Position numbers and translations under genes: made by a program. From NCBI GenBank assembly GCA_903903765.1, contig CAIVAH010000321.1, forward strand, positions 1-10,183: a DNA stretch of 10,183 nt, given 5' to 3'. Position 1 is the first letter of the stretch; the number at the start of each line of letters is the position of its first letter. A model generated the notes under the pieces. It was given only the letters and a program-made list of their open reading frames with translations. It did no database searches and was not told where the DNA came from. Source of the DNA: an uncultured Methylococcaceae bacterium. Its GTDB lineage: Bacteria > Pseudomonadota > Gammaproteobacteria > Methylococcales > Methylomonadaceae. This document shows positions 1-6,657 of the stretch, one piece after another.

Positions 1-117
1 GGAAAAATCAGGCTCAGCCATTTTATCGTTGAATGTTTTTGAGGTAATGCCATCTAGACGGCCAGTTAACTTAACAACTAACACGCCACTTACCATTTCG
101 CTTGTAATTTCTAACAT
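1..117 (-). CDS. STAS-domain protein, anti-sigma factor antagonist type (partial, 3' end outside window)
   Basis: Only the first 39 codons are inside the window; the frame is open to base 1. The peptide begins MLEITSEMVSGVLVVKL and continues with TGRLDGITSKTF. This is the typical first beta strands and GRLD turn of STAS proteins of the SpoIIAA/RsbV kind, which bind an RsbW/SpoIIAB-type kinase and are switched by Ser/Thr phosphorylation. The phospho-acceptor region (DSSGL-like in the family) lies outside the window, so activity cannot be judged. An in-frame ATG at 168 would add 17 residues. I prefer the ATG at 117 because MLEI is where the family normally starts and a GAG-type ribosome site lies about 9 bases upstream. 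It is divergent from the binding-protein/permease gene at 252. A partner kinase gene is present at 6033-6458, and a kinase-like domain is fused to the ATPase at 2540-3628. Family call is fairly sure; the partner assignment is inference. Confidence 0.75.
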   Translation of the reverse strand, partial: MLEITSEMVSGVLVVKLTGRLDGITSKTFNDKMAEPDFS

Positions 118-251
118 GTCTGGTATCTCTGAAATAATATTATTGAAAAACTCAGTAAAAATATACATTAAAAAAAGGTTATAGCCTAATTTAAGCTACA
201 TATATAAATATGTTACATTAAACGTAAATAATATATCAAGGTATGAGAACT
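118..251. promoter_or_regulatory. Divergent intergenic region between STAS gene and ABC transporter operon
   Basis: This AT-rich 134-base stretch must carry promoters for both flanking genes. A weak sigma70-like pair for the rightward operon can be drawn: TTAAGC at 191-196, 17 bases, then TACATT at 214-219. It matches consensus poorly. AAGG at 238-241 is the likely ribosome site for the ATG at 252 (10-base spacing). No Pho-box-like repeat or strong operator palindrome is visible here. Confidence 0.3.
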
Positions 252-2543
252 ATGATTAAAATTTTCTTATTGTCACTGGCTATGATTTTACCCGTCCAGT
301 CGCATGCGCTTCCCCAGCAAGGCCAGCTAAATGCAGGGCCGGCTCGCCTGTCTAACATTGACGACCTAAAAGAAATGCGAATTGGCGTTTTAATGGGCTC
401 CGCACATGAAGATTACGCCACTAAAAATTTTCCCAATGCCACGGTTTTACAGTTTAAGTCTCCTGCAGACGTTATCTTAGCGGTTAAAACGGATAAAGTT
501 GATGCCGCTCTTTACGACGCCGACCCACTAAGAAATGTATTGCAAGGGGATGCAACACTAGGCATGCTCGACAAGCCCCTGTTTTCTTTTGATATTGGCA
601 TAGGCTTCAATAAAAAAAATCCGGCGCTTAAAGACCGATTTAATCTTTTCCTGGCCAAAATTAAAGAGGACGGGGTTTACGATGAAATGGTTAATCGCTG
701 GATAATTAAAGGCGAAACCACCATGCCTGAAATTAAAGGTAACCAATCAAATGGCTTGCTAGTAGTTGGGGTAAGCGATGCGGGCCTGCCATTTACTATA
801 GTAAAAAATAATGAATTAGTGGGTTTTGATATTGAACTAAGCAAACGGTTTGCCGCATTTGAAGGCAAAGAAATTCGTTTTACCAATATGGATTTTAGCA
901 GCCTAATATCGGCTGTCTCAAGCGGCAAAGCAGACATGATTGCCAGCTCCATTTACGTTACCGCTGAGAGACAAAAACAAATTGCATTTTCTAACGCCTA
1001 CTATGCAATGGCCACCCATGCCTTTGCTTTAAAATCAAAGATGGCTGTGATTACTCAAACCGATCAAAATAAAAAAGGGATGGCTAAAAATGACAAGCTT
1101 TTCAATTCCATAGAGGATATAAAAAACAAAAAAATTGGAGTTTTGTTAGGCTCAACGCATGACGTATATGCACACAAGCACTTCCCAGATTCAGAAATTA
1201 TGCAATACAAATCCCCATCTGATCTTATTGTAGCTGTTAAATCCGAAAAAGTTGACATAGCTATATTCGCTAAGGAATTGTTAATTGAAATGCTTCGCCA
1301 AGATTCAACACTTGGATTTTTTGGCGATACTTTTGAACCCCTTCCAGTGGGTTATGCATTTAATAAAAAGAATACTGAGCTCCGAGATCAATATAATAAA
1401 TTCTTTGCGGGGCTTAAGGAAAATGGGACCTATGATGAAATGATTGCACGCTGGTTAAAAAAAGGTGACATTAAAATGCCTTTAATTAATACGCCCAACA
1501 AAAATGGTGTGCTGGTTGTAGGTCATGTTAGTGACGCCGGACTTCCATTTGCGTCTATTAAAGATAATCAATTAATCGGCTTTAATCCAGAACTTACAAA
1601 ACGATTTGCAGCATACCTTGGTAAAGAGGTTAGATTTGATGATATGGAATTTGGAAGTCTTATTCCTGCGCTTGCAGCTGGGAAAATAGATATGATTGGT
1701 ATGACACTAAACATAACTGATGAACGAAAGGCAAAAGTTGATTTTGGTGACCAATTTTATGAAATAAACATGCAATTCTTTGGGCTAAAAAAGAATATTG
1801 CGGCATATAGCCATGAAAAAGAGAATGTTTTAGAGGCCCCTGCATTTTGGCGTGGAGTGGTAGATAGTTTTCAAAGCAATATCATCGCTGAAAAGCGTTA
1901 TTTGCTTTTATGGGATGGATTCAAAACGACCGTCATTATCTCAATACTTGCAACATTATTGGGAACATTCTTGGGCGGCATCATTTGCTTTTTAAGAATG
2001 TCTAAAAATAAGATTTTTAACATACCCGCAAAAATATATATCAGCATATTACGTGGAACCCCCGTGCTAGTGATTTTGATGCTAATTTTTTATGTGGTAT
2101 TTGGCTCAGTTAATATCAATCCGATTATTGTCGCCACTATAGCGTTTGGTATGAACTTTGGTGCCTATGCCGCTGAGATTTTTAGAAGCGGTATCGAGGG
2201 GATAGAAAAAGGTCAAATGGAAGCTGGGATTGCGATGGGGTTTAATAAATTAAAAACCTTTATCTACATAATTCTTCCCCAAACAGTTAGAAGAATACTA
2301 CCTATTTATAAAGGTGAGTTTATTTCACTGGTAAAAATGACCTCTATAGTTGGTTACATTGCGGTGCAAGATCTCACCAAGGCCAGCGATATCATTCGAA
2401 GCCGAACCTTTGATGCATTTTTTCCGCTCATCATGATTGCGATTTTGTATTTCTTAATTTCATGGGTTCTTATGCAAGCTCTGGATTACTTAGAAAAAAT
2501 TACCGATCCAAAATACAAACGTCAATTGAGATCTAAATCATGA
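252..2543 (+). CDS. Fused ABC transporter protein: two tandem (permuted) solute-binding domains plus amino-acid-type permease
   Basis: A 763-residue protein combining substrate capture and membrane passage for an ABC importer of the polar-amino-acid class. Residues 1-19 form a signal peptide ending SHA. Two SBP_bac_3 domains follow (about 33-264 and 283-515). The permease part begins near 547, with membrane segments around 557-582, 599-618, 623-647, 691-708 and 722-744. The EAA loop is at 649-684 ([10 protein letters not shown]), which docks the ATPase. In each binding domain the usual second half (IGV..GS..D.YA..FP, then DG.YDEM..RW) comes before the usual first half ([10 protein letters not shown], then ER..Q/K..F), so both appear circularly permuted. 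The ligand arginines R240 and R492 are kept. Asp89 of the first domain, in the usual amino-group-binding position, is Ala340 in the second. I chose ATG 252 because AAGG at 238-241 sits 10 bases upstream, whereas ATG 243 would have it 1 base away. The end overlaps the ATPase gene by ATGA. Substrate unknown, amino acid likely. Confidence 0.9.
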   Translation: MIKIFLLSLAMILPVQSHALPQQGQLNAGPARLSNIDDLKEMRIGVLMGSAHEDYATKNFPNATVLQFKSPADVILAVKTDKVDAALYDADPLRNVLQGDATLGMLDKPLFSFDIGIGFNKKNPALKDRFNLFLAKIKEDGVYDEMVNRWIIKGETTMPEIKGNQSNGLLVVGVSDAGLPFTIVKNNELVGFDIELSKRFAAFEGKEIRFTNMDFSSLISAVSSGKADMIASSIYVTAERQKQIAFSNAYYAMATHAFALKSKMAVITQTDQNKKGMAKNDKLFNSIEDIKNKKIGVLLGSTHDVYAHKHFPDSEIMQYKSPSDLIVAVKSEKVDIAIFAKELLIEMLRQDSTLGFFGDTFEPLPVGYAFNKKNTELRDQYNKFFAGLKENGTYDEMIARWLKKGDIKMPLINTPNKNGVLVVGHVSDAGLPFASIKDNQLIGFNPELTKRFAAYLGKEVRFDDMEFGSLIPALAAGKIDMIGMTLNITDERKAKVDFGDQFYEINMQFFGLKKNIAAYSHEKENVLEAPAFWRGVVDSFQSNIIAEKRYLLLWDGFKTTVIISILATLLGTFLGGIICFLRMSKNKIFNIPAKIYISILRGTPVLVILMLIFYVVFGSVNINPIIVATIAFGMNFGAYAAEIFRSGIEGIEKGQMEAGIAMGFNKLKTFIYIILPQTVRRILPIYKGEFISLVKMTSIVGYIAVQDLTKASDIIRSRTFDAFFPLIMIAILYFLISWVLMQALDYLEKITDPKYKRQLRSKS
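348..1043 (+). repeat. Internal repeat unit A (first permuted solute-binding domain)
   Basis: This encodes residues 33-264 of the fused protein and aligns along its whole length with unit B at 1098-1796. Shared landmarks are [53 protein letters not shown] and ER. The DNA has diverged, so this is an old duplication rather than a fresh one. Confidence 0.85.
1098..1796 (+). repeat. Internal repeat unit B (second permuted solute-binding domain)
   Basis: This encodes residues 283-515, the second copy of the permuted binding domain, separated from unit A by an 18-residue polar linker. It resembles unit A throughout, with one extra residue before VSDAGLPF. It has lost the conserved Asp of the second lobe (YDAD in A reads FAKE in B), and its ligand loop NITDER is otherwise normal. 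Confidence 0.85.
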
Positions 2544-3628
2544 TAAAAGTTGAACACCTTTCGAAAAAATACGGCGATTTAACTGTATTAAAAGACATCT
2601 CCACAGAAATTAAGAAAGGCGAAGTGGTCTCCATCATTGGTCCTTCAGGGACAGGTAAAAGTACTTTTTTACGTTGCCTAAACTTACTTGATCAACCAAC
2701 CAGCGGATCCATTAGCATAGATGGCGAAGACATATTAGATAAGAAAACCAATGCGGCAAAAATACGCCAAAAAATGAACATGGTATTTCAGTCTTTTAAT
2801 TTATTTTCTCATCTATCGGTATTAGAAAATTTGACCCTAGCCCCGATTAAGTTAAAAGGCATTAGCAAATCAGAAGCAGAAAAAAAATCCATGGAGCTGT
2901 TACGCTTAGTTGGCTTGGCAGAGAAAGCCGATAGCTACCCGGATGAATTGTCTGGCGGTCAAAAACAAAGGGTGGCTATTGCAAGATGTTTGGCCATGGA
3001 ACCTGAAATTATTTTATTTGATGAACCAACCTCCGCCCTAGACCCTACTATGGTTAGTGAGGTTCTATCGGTAATTCGCCGTTTAGCCAAAGAAGGCATG
3101 ACCATGGCAATTGTGACCCATGAAATGGCCTTTGCTAGGGACGTATCCAACCGGGTTTTTTACATGGACCAGGGACTCATTTATGAAGAAGGCAGCCCGG
3201 AACAAATTTTTGATGCCCCTCAAAAAGAGCGGACCAAGGCATTCATTAATCGCATCAGAAACTTGACCTTTACTATTCAATCACAAGACTATGATTTGTA
3301 TGCCCTAAACGCCGAAGTAGAATTGTTCTGTGAAAAACAGTTCTTAGCTAAAAAATTAAGAGATAACTTATTACTAATTATTGAAGAACTGTTGCTCATA
3401 TATAAACCCTACTTAAGCAATATAAAACTTGTCCTGACCGTGGCCTACTCAGAAAAAACCGAAGTATTGGAGTTAAAGTGCGAAGCCGATGGCAAACCAT
3501 TTAACTTTTTAGAAAGCAACAGCCTGCCAGATGAAATCGGCTTGAATCTAATCAAGAGTTTCTCCAGCAAGATTAATTACATAAGTGAAAATAACAAAAA
3601 TATATTCAATATCGTGATAAAAAAATAA
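2540..3628 (+). CDS. Amino-acid-type ABC transporter ATPase with C-terminal degenerate RsbW-like (HATPase) domain
   Basis: A cytoplasmic ATPase that powers the permease encoded just upstream (4-base ATGA overlap). Residues 1-240 form a complete polar-amino-acid-class ABC domain: Walker [10 protein letters not shown] at 34-42, Q84 in the Q loop, signature LSGGQ at 137-141, Walker B IILFDEP at 157-163 and switch His194. The family normally stops near residue 240-250. Here about 120 further residues follow (241-362). This tail resembles the stand-alone HATPase encoded at 6033-6458: IEELLLI at 281-287 matches [17 protein letters not shown] at 316-325 matches DNGIAFNPLE, and IGLNLIKSF at 333-341 matches IGGLGVFFVKAM. 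The metal-binding Asn of the N box is Ile287, the Asp of the G1 box is Ala316, and the glycine-rich box is reduced, so this domain probably does not bind or use ATP. It sits where MetN-type ATPases carry regulatory domains. I infer a docking or regulatory module for a STAS protein. ABC call is very sure; the tail call is moderately sure. Confidence 0.93.
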   Translation: MIKVEHLSKKYGDLTVLKDISTEIKKGEVVSIIGPSGTGKSTFLRCLNLLDQPTSGSISIDGEDILDKKTNAAKIRQKMNMVFQSFNLFSHLSVLENLTLAPIKLKGISKSEAEKKSMELLRLVGLAEKADSYPDELSGGQKQRVAIARCLAMEPEIILFDEPTSALDPTMVSEVLSVIRRLAKEGMTMAIVTHEMAFARDVSNRVFYMDQGLIYEEGSPEQIFDAPQKERTKAFINRIRNLTFTIQSQDYDLYALNAEVELFCEKQFLAKKLRDNLLLIIEELLLIYKPYLSNIKLVLTVAYSEKTEVLELKCEADGKPFNFLESNSLPDEIGLNLIKSFSSKINYISENNKNIFNIVIKK

Positions 3629-3660
3629 GCATGATGCGGAATCGGCACTCTTCTTTTAGC

Positions 3661-3700
3661 TTGTCATGATTTTGTCATTTTTTCTTCACAAAGCTATCAT
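3661..3700 (+). promoter_or_regulatory. Double Pho box (PhoB-binding array)
   Basis: Four 7-base units occur at a strict 11-base period: TTGTCAT (3661), TTGTCAT (3672), TCTTCAC (3683) and CTATCAT (3694). The first 18 bases, TTGTCATGATTTTGTCAT, fit the Pho-box layout of two CTGTCAT-like units with a 4-base AT-rich spacer. The last pair, TCTTCACAAAGCTATCAT, forms a weaker second box. The array lies upstream of the sensor/Na+-phosphate cotransporter operon and ends 49 bases before the ATG at 3750. PhoB control under phosphate limitation is inferred from the pattern and the gene content. Confidence 0.75.
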
Positions 3701-3749
3701 AAAGTGTTAATTGATAAGCCACTTTTTTATTTTTTTAATTGAAAAAATT

Positions 3750-4436
3750 ATGACCATTAACTTTAATGCTGCCTTTCGAAAAAATATCATTTCATTTGCT
3801 TGGACGTGGGTAGGTCTGCTTATTTTTATAGGTATTATGTCGCTTTTTTCGATTTGGTCTATGAACCATGTCTACTTAGATGGCGCAAAATTAACAGAAG
3901 ATAACAACCTATTAGAAAACGAGGCATTAAAAGCACAAATTAATTTTAAAATTCAAGTGCAGGAATGGAAAAACATCTTGCTTAGAGGGCATAAGAGCGA
4001 AGATAAGGCTAAATATTTTTCAAAATTTGAAGATCAAGAAAATAAGGTCGCGTATCACCTTAGGCAATCCCAGAAAATTTGCACCACCATTCACACCAAA
4101 AACACATGCCAGGCCATAGAAATAGTGCGATTTGAGCACGAGGAGTTGGGGCGCTTATACAAAGAGAAACTCACTCAGGGTTCACTAGAAAGTTATGAAG
4201 GTATGCAAAAAATAGACGCCAGCGTAAAAGGCATAGACCGCTCCTTAGAAAAGGATATAGACATGCTTTTTACTAACTTTTCTAAAATAAAAAATGAGCA
4301 AGTAGTAAAGACAAAATTAGAGATAGATAACCGCTATTTAATCCTAAGAAAATTTGTTTTAATTATTCTATTCATCTCCCTTAGCATAAGCGGTTTTAGC
4401 TTGTACAACATTCTGCGCAGTACGAAAAATCAATAA
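3750..4436 (+). CDS. Chemoreceptor-like periplasmic four-helix sensor domain protein without a signalling domain
   Basis: A 228-residue inner-membrane protein. One membrane segment lies near residues 15-33 and a second near 197-219, enclosing about 160 mostly helical periplasmic residues. It stops nine or so residues after the second segment. The stretch around residues 63-80 (FKIQVQEWKNILLRG, followed by a YFSKFEDQE-like helix) is the pattern I know from the sensor regions of methyl-accepting chemotaxis proteins. No HAMP, kinase or methyl-accepting part follows. Two periplasmic cysteines (ICTTIHTKNTCQ) could form a disulfide. I chose ATG 3750 over an in-frame TTG at 3711 because that TTG sits only 11 bases after the Pho box and so may be ahead of the transcript start. 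No good ribosome site is visible. The stop is 4 bases before the Na+/phosphate cotransporter, so the two are probably co-transcribed and the protein may report to, or modulate, that transporter (inference). Confidence 0.75.
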   Translation: MTINFNAAFRKNIISFAWTWVGLLIFIGIMSLFSIWSMNHVYLDGAKLTEDNNLLENEALKAQINFKIQVQEWKNILLRGHKSEDKAKYFSKFEDQENKVAYHLRQSQKICTTIHTKNTCQAIEIVRFEHEELGRLYKEKLTQGSLESYEGMQKIDASVKGIDRSLEKDIDMLFTNFSKIKNEQVVKTKLEIDNRYLILRKFVLIILFISLSISGFSLYNILRSTKNQ

Positions 4437-4440
4437 CTGT

Positions 4441-6024
4441 ATGAACGAGTTCATTTCCACATTGGCAGGACTGGGGCTGTTCTTAACAGGGCTGCATTTT
4501 TTGTCGTCCAGCATGAAACCCCTCGCTGGAAAGCAACTTCGTTTAATGCTTGCAAAAATGACGGGAAGCTATACTAGCGCAGCTTTCGTTGGTACTGCGC
4601 TAGGCGCATTAACGCAAAGCACCAGCGGCTCTACCTTTGTTTGCATGGGCCTGGTAAATTCAGGTGCACTAAAGTTTAAAAATGCCTTAAACATCATCGC
4701 GTGGTCTAGCGTGGGCGGCTCGCTATTGGTGTTTCTGGTGTCCATTGATATACGCTTAGCCGGCTTGGTTCTCATTGCGATTGTCGGGCTGTCTAATTTA
4801 TTCAATTTTGATCGAATTGAAAAAGTGAAGTATTTGGTAGCCATTTTATTAGCGCTGGGTATATTGCTATTAGGGCTAGGCATGATTAAAGATGGTGGTC
4901 ATTTGTTGAGGGAATCTCAATGGATTAAAGACTTTATTCAATTCGCATCAGAAACCACAGCGATCTGTTTCATTATTGGGCTCTTTTTTAGCGTGATTAC
5001 TCAATCCGCATCAACCGTTACCATCATAGGGATCACGCTGGTCTTGTCGAAAATCATCCCCTTTGAAGCTGCTGTAGTATTAGTGTTTGGCGCGAATCTT
5101 GGCTCAGGATTGAGTTTGCTATTTATCACCTCTCATCTTACTGGCATTCAAAAACAGCTATCTTTTTATCAATTTTTAACCAAACTAAGTGGCGTATTGC
5201 TAATCATGCCAATTTTTATTTTGTTGCCTAGTTTGTTTTCTATATCAGGCTATGATGCGAGTCAGCTCAACGAACAAAGCCGCATCGCTTTTCAAATATC
5301 GGTCATTTATTTAGTGCTGCAAATAAGCGGGGCTCTAGTAGTAGGCCTATTTCAGAAAAAAATTATTAGCCTATTAAGCAAATTATTTCCAGAAAAAGAA
5401 GAAGACTCCTTAGCCAAACCTAAATACATCTATCCCGAAGCAATTGACGATCCTGACATTGCTATTAGTTTGATAAAGAAAGAGCAAGAACGCTTAGTAT
5501 CTAACCTATCGTTGTATTTAGAACCACTCAGAAACCCTAGCCCAGATTGCATGCCTGTAGCAGTCAGAAACGAAGCAAATATGTCGCTGGCAAATGAAAT
5601 CAAACACTTTATTGACGAGATTTCCCAACATGAGCTTGGCAAAGAAATGTCTGCAGTGTTAGAACTGCAAAGTAACAATGAAGCCATCATATCTCTATTG
5701 GGATCCTTGCATAGTTTTACTACCACCGTTAGTGAAACGGAAAATTTTAAAGATGGCTTAAGTGGATCAATAATAGAGAGCTTGCATCTGATTTTAACGC
5801 TAATGGAAGAAACATCTAGCAGTCATGAAAATGACGAATTTTTATTGGAGCTGACATCGGATAAAAGCCAACTGATGGACACGATTCGCAACACCTTGCT
5901 CGCGGAGTCAGGTGGTAACATAGCCACACGAAAATCGCTATTTGTCAGCACCCGTGTTTATGAGCGCATACTTTGGCAGCTCAGGCAGATGCTTAATGCA
6001 TCACCGACCATAACGTCAACTTAA
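4441..6024 (+). CDS. Na+/phosphate cotransporter family protein with PhoU-like C-terminal domain
   Basis: A 527-residue inner-membrane carrier of the Na/Pi cotransporter (SLC34/NptA-like) family, expected to move inorganic phosphate with sodium. It has the two inverted Na/Pi repeats: the first carries GALTQSTSGST near 55-65 and the second ITQSASTVT at 186-194, followed by GANLGSG at 217-223. The QS(T/A)S sites are the family's substrate/sodium motif. Hydrophobic segments run through residue 305. Residues 340-525 form a soluble helical tail like the PhoU-type domain commonly found here, ending with a family-typical GGNIATRKSLF region (491-501). The gene starts 4 bases after the sensor gene with no clear ribosome site, suggesting translational coupling. 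A Pho-box array upstream of the pair supports a role in phosphate acquisition. It converges on the HATPase gene, with only 8 bases between the stops and no hairpin terminator visible. Confidence 0.92.
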   Translation: MNEFISTLAGLGLFLTGLHFLSSSMKPLAGKQLRLMLAKMTGSYTSAAFVGTALGALTQSTSGSTFVCMGLVNSGALKFKNALNIIAWSSVGGSLLVFLVSIDIRLAGLVLIAIVGLSNLFNFDRIEKVKYLVAILLALGILLLGLGMIKDGGHLLRESQWIKDFIQFASETTAICFIIGLFFSVITQSASTVTIIGITLVLSKIIPFEAAVVLVFGANLGSGLSLLFITSHLTGIQKQLSFYQFLTKLSGVLLIMPIFILLPSLFSISGYDASQLNEQSRIAFQISVIYLVLQISGALVVGLFQKKIISLLSKLFPEKEEDSLAKPKYIYPEAIDDPDIAISLIKKEQERLVSNLSLYLEPLRNPSPDCMPVAVRNEANMSLANEIKHFIDEISQHELGKEMSAVLELQSNNEAIISLLGSLHSFTTTVSETENFKDGLSGSIIESLHLILTLMEETSSSHENDEFLLELTSDKSQLMDTIRNTLLAESGGNIATRKSLFVSTRVYERILWQLRQMLNASPTITST

Positions 6025-6032
6025 TTTTTTAA

Positions 6033-6458
6033 TTACAAACTTTTGTGCATGAGCAATTGATTCCACTCACCCACCCTTGAATAAGTCACATTGTCAGTCA
6101 TTGCTTTGACGAAAAAAACCCCTAGCCCGCCTATAGGCCTATCATCTAAGCTTAACATTAAGTCAGGATCAGCCATTTCCAGAGGGTTGAATGCAATACC
6201 ATTATCCTGATAGCGTATTTCTAACTGATTATTAAGTGCCAATAAATTGATGATGACCTGTCCATTACTTATACCGACCAATCCATAATTAACGGTATTG
6301 GTATAAAGCTCTTCAAGCACCAAATTGATTTGATTTTTCACTAAGTCGCTCATAATCGCATCATCACAAAAGCGATCGAGCGCAGAAGCTAAATTAGCTA
6401 TCTCATCCAAGTGTCCGTTCAATATAATTTCTATACTATTTTTTTGGCTGGTATTCAT
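6033..6458 (-). CDS. RsbW/SpoIIAB-like anti-sigma regulatory serine kinase (HATPase_c_2)
   Basis: A 141-residue cytoplasmic protein of the GHKL family used in partner switching. Such proteins bind ATP, phosphorylate a STAS-domain partner, and hold a sigma factor or other target. The ATP site looks intact: N box LEELYTN with Asn54, G1 box DNG at 85-87 followed by AFNP, and glycine-rich lid GGLGVFFVK at 110-118. The length is normal for a stand-alone family member. The natural partner in this window is the STAS protein at the left edge. No sigma factor gene is visible here, so the output is unknown. The start ATG has no strong ribosome site. The gene is divergent from the lipoprotein binding protein at 6658 across a 199-base region containing a palindrome. 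It shares recognisable motifs with the degenerate tail of the ATPase at 2540-3628. Confidence 0.9.
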   Translation of the reverse strand: MNTSQKNSIEIILNGHLDEIANLASALDRFCDDAIMSDLVKNQINLVLEELYTNTVNYGLVGISNGQVIINLLALNNQLEIRYQDNGIAFNPLEMADPDLMLSLDDRPIGGLGVFFVKAMTDNVTYSRVGEWNQLLMHKSL

Positions 6459-6489
6459 GGCAAACTGGTTTAGTTATGTTCACATTTTT

Positions 6490-6514
6490 TGTTTCATCTA
6501 TGCTCGATGAAACA
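6490..6514. promoter_or_regulatory. Perfect 9-base inverted repeat, candidate operator
   Basis: TGTTTCATC at 6490-6498 and GATGAAACA at 6506-6514 are exact inverse complements around a 7-base centre. The site lies 32 bases upstream of the HATPase start and 144 bases before the binding-protein start. A T-run precedes it on the plus strand rather than following it, so on neither strand does it look like an intrinsic terminator. A dimeric-regulator operator or a 5' leader hairpin for the HATPase gene is the better guess. Confidence 0.5.
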
Positions 6515-6560
6515 CCAATAAATCAATCATAAATCTTTTAGCGAAGAAAGAGGAATTTAG

Positions 6561-6589
6561 TTTAAAATTCTTTTAACCTAAATTATTAA
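6561..6589 (+). promoter_or_regulatory. Possible sigma70 promoter for the lipoprotein binding-protein gene
   Basis: TTTAAA (6561-6566), a 17-base spacer and TATTAA (6584-6589) give a moderate -35/-10 pair, each with four of six consensus bases. The surrounding DNA is very AT-rich, so chance matches are likely. Confidence 0.3.
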
Positions 6590-6657
6590 TTAGTTCTAAA
6601 TTGCCTTATTTACGACTTAGATCACTACTGCTTTTACCAAAAAGGATGTAATCCATT

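Noticed and set aside
133..144. 12-base palindrome AATAATATTATT near the STAS start
   Set aside because: It is made only of A and T in a very AT-rich stretch, so chance is a sufficient explanation.
756..1451. A canonical-order binding domain in the middle of the fused protein, flanked by two orphan half-domains
   Set aside because: The separate 261-residue lipoprotein has only the lobe 2 - lobe 1 order as a complete protein, so two permuted domains explain the repeats better; kept as an alternative in the findings.
3711..3749. TTG start that would add 13 residues to the sensor protein
   Set aside because: It lies just 11 bases after the Pho box, probably at or before the transcript start, and adds a hydrophobic stretch ahead of a normal signal-anchor.
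6022..6048. Shared terminator between the convergent phosphate carrier and HATPase genes
   Set aside because: The junction has T-runs but no GC-bearing stem, so no intrinsic terminator can be supported.
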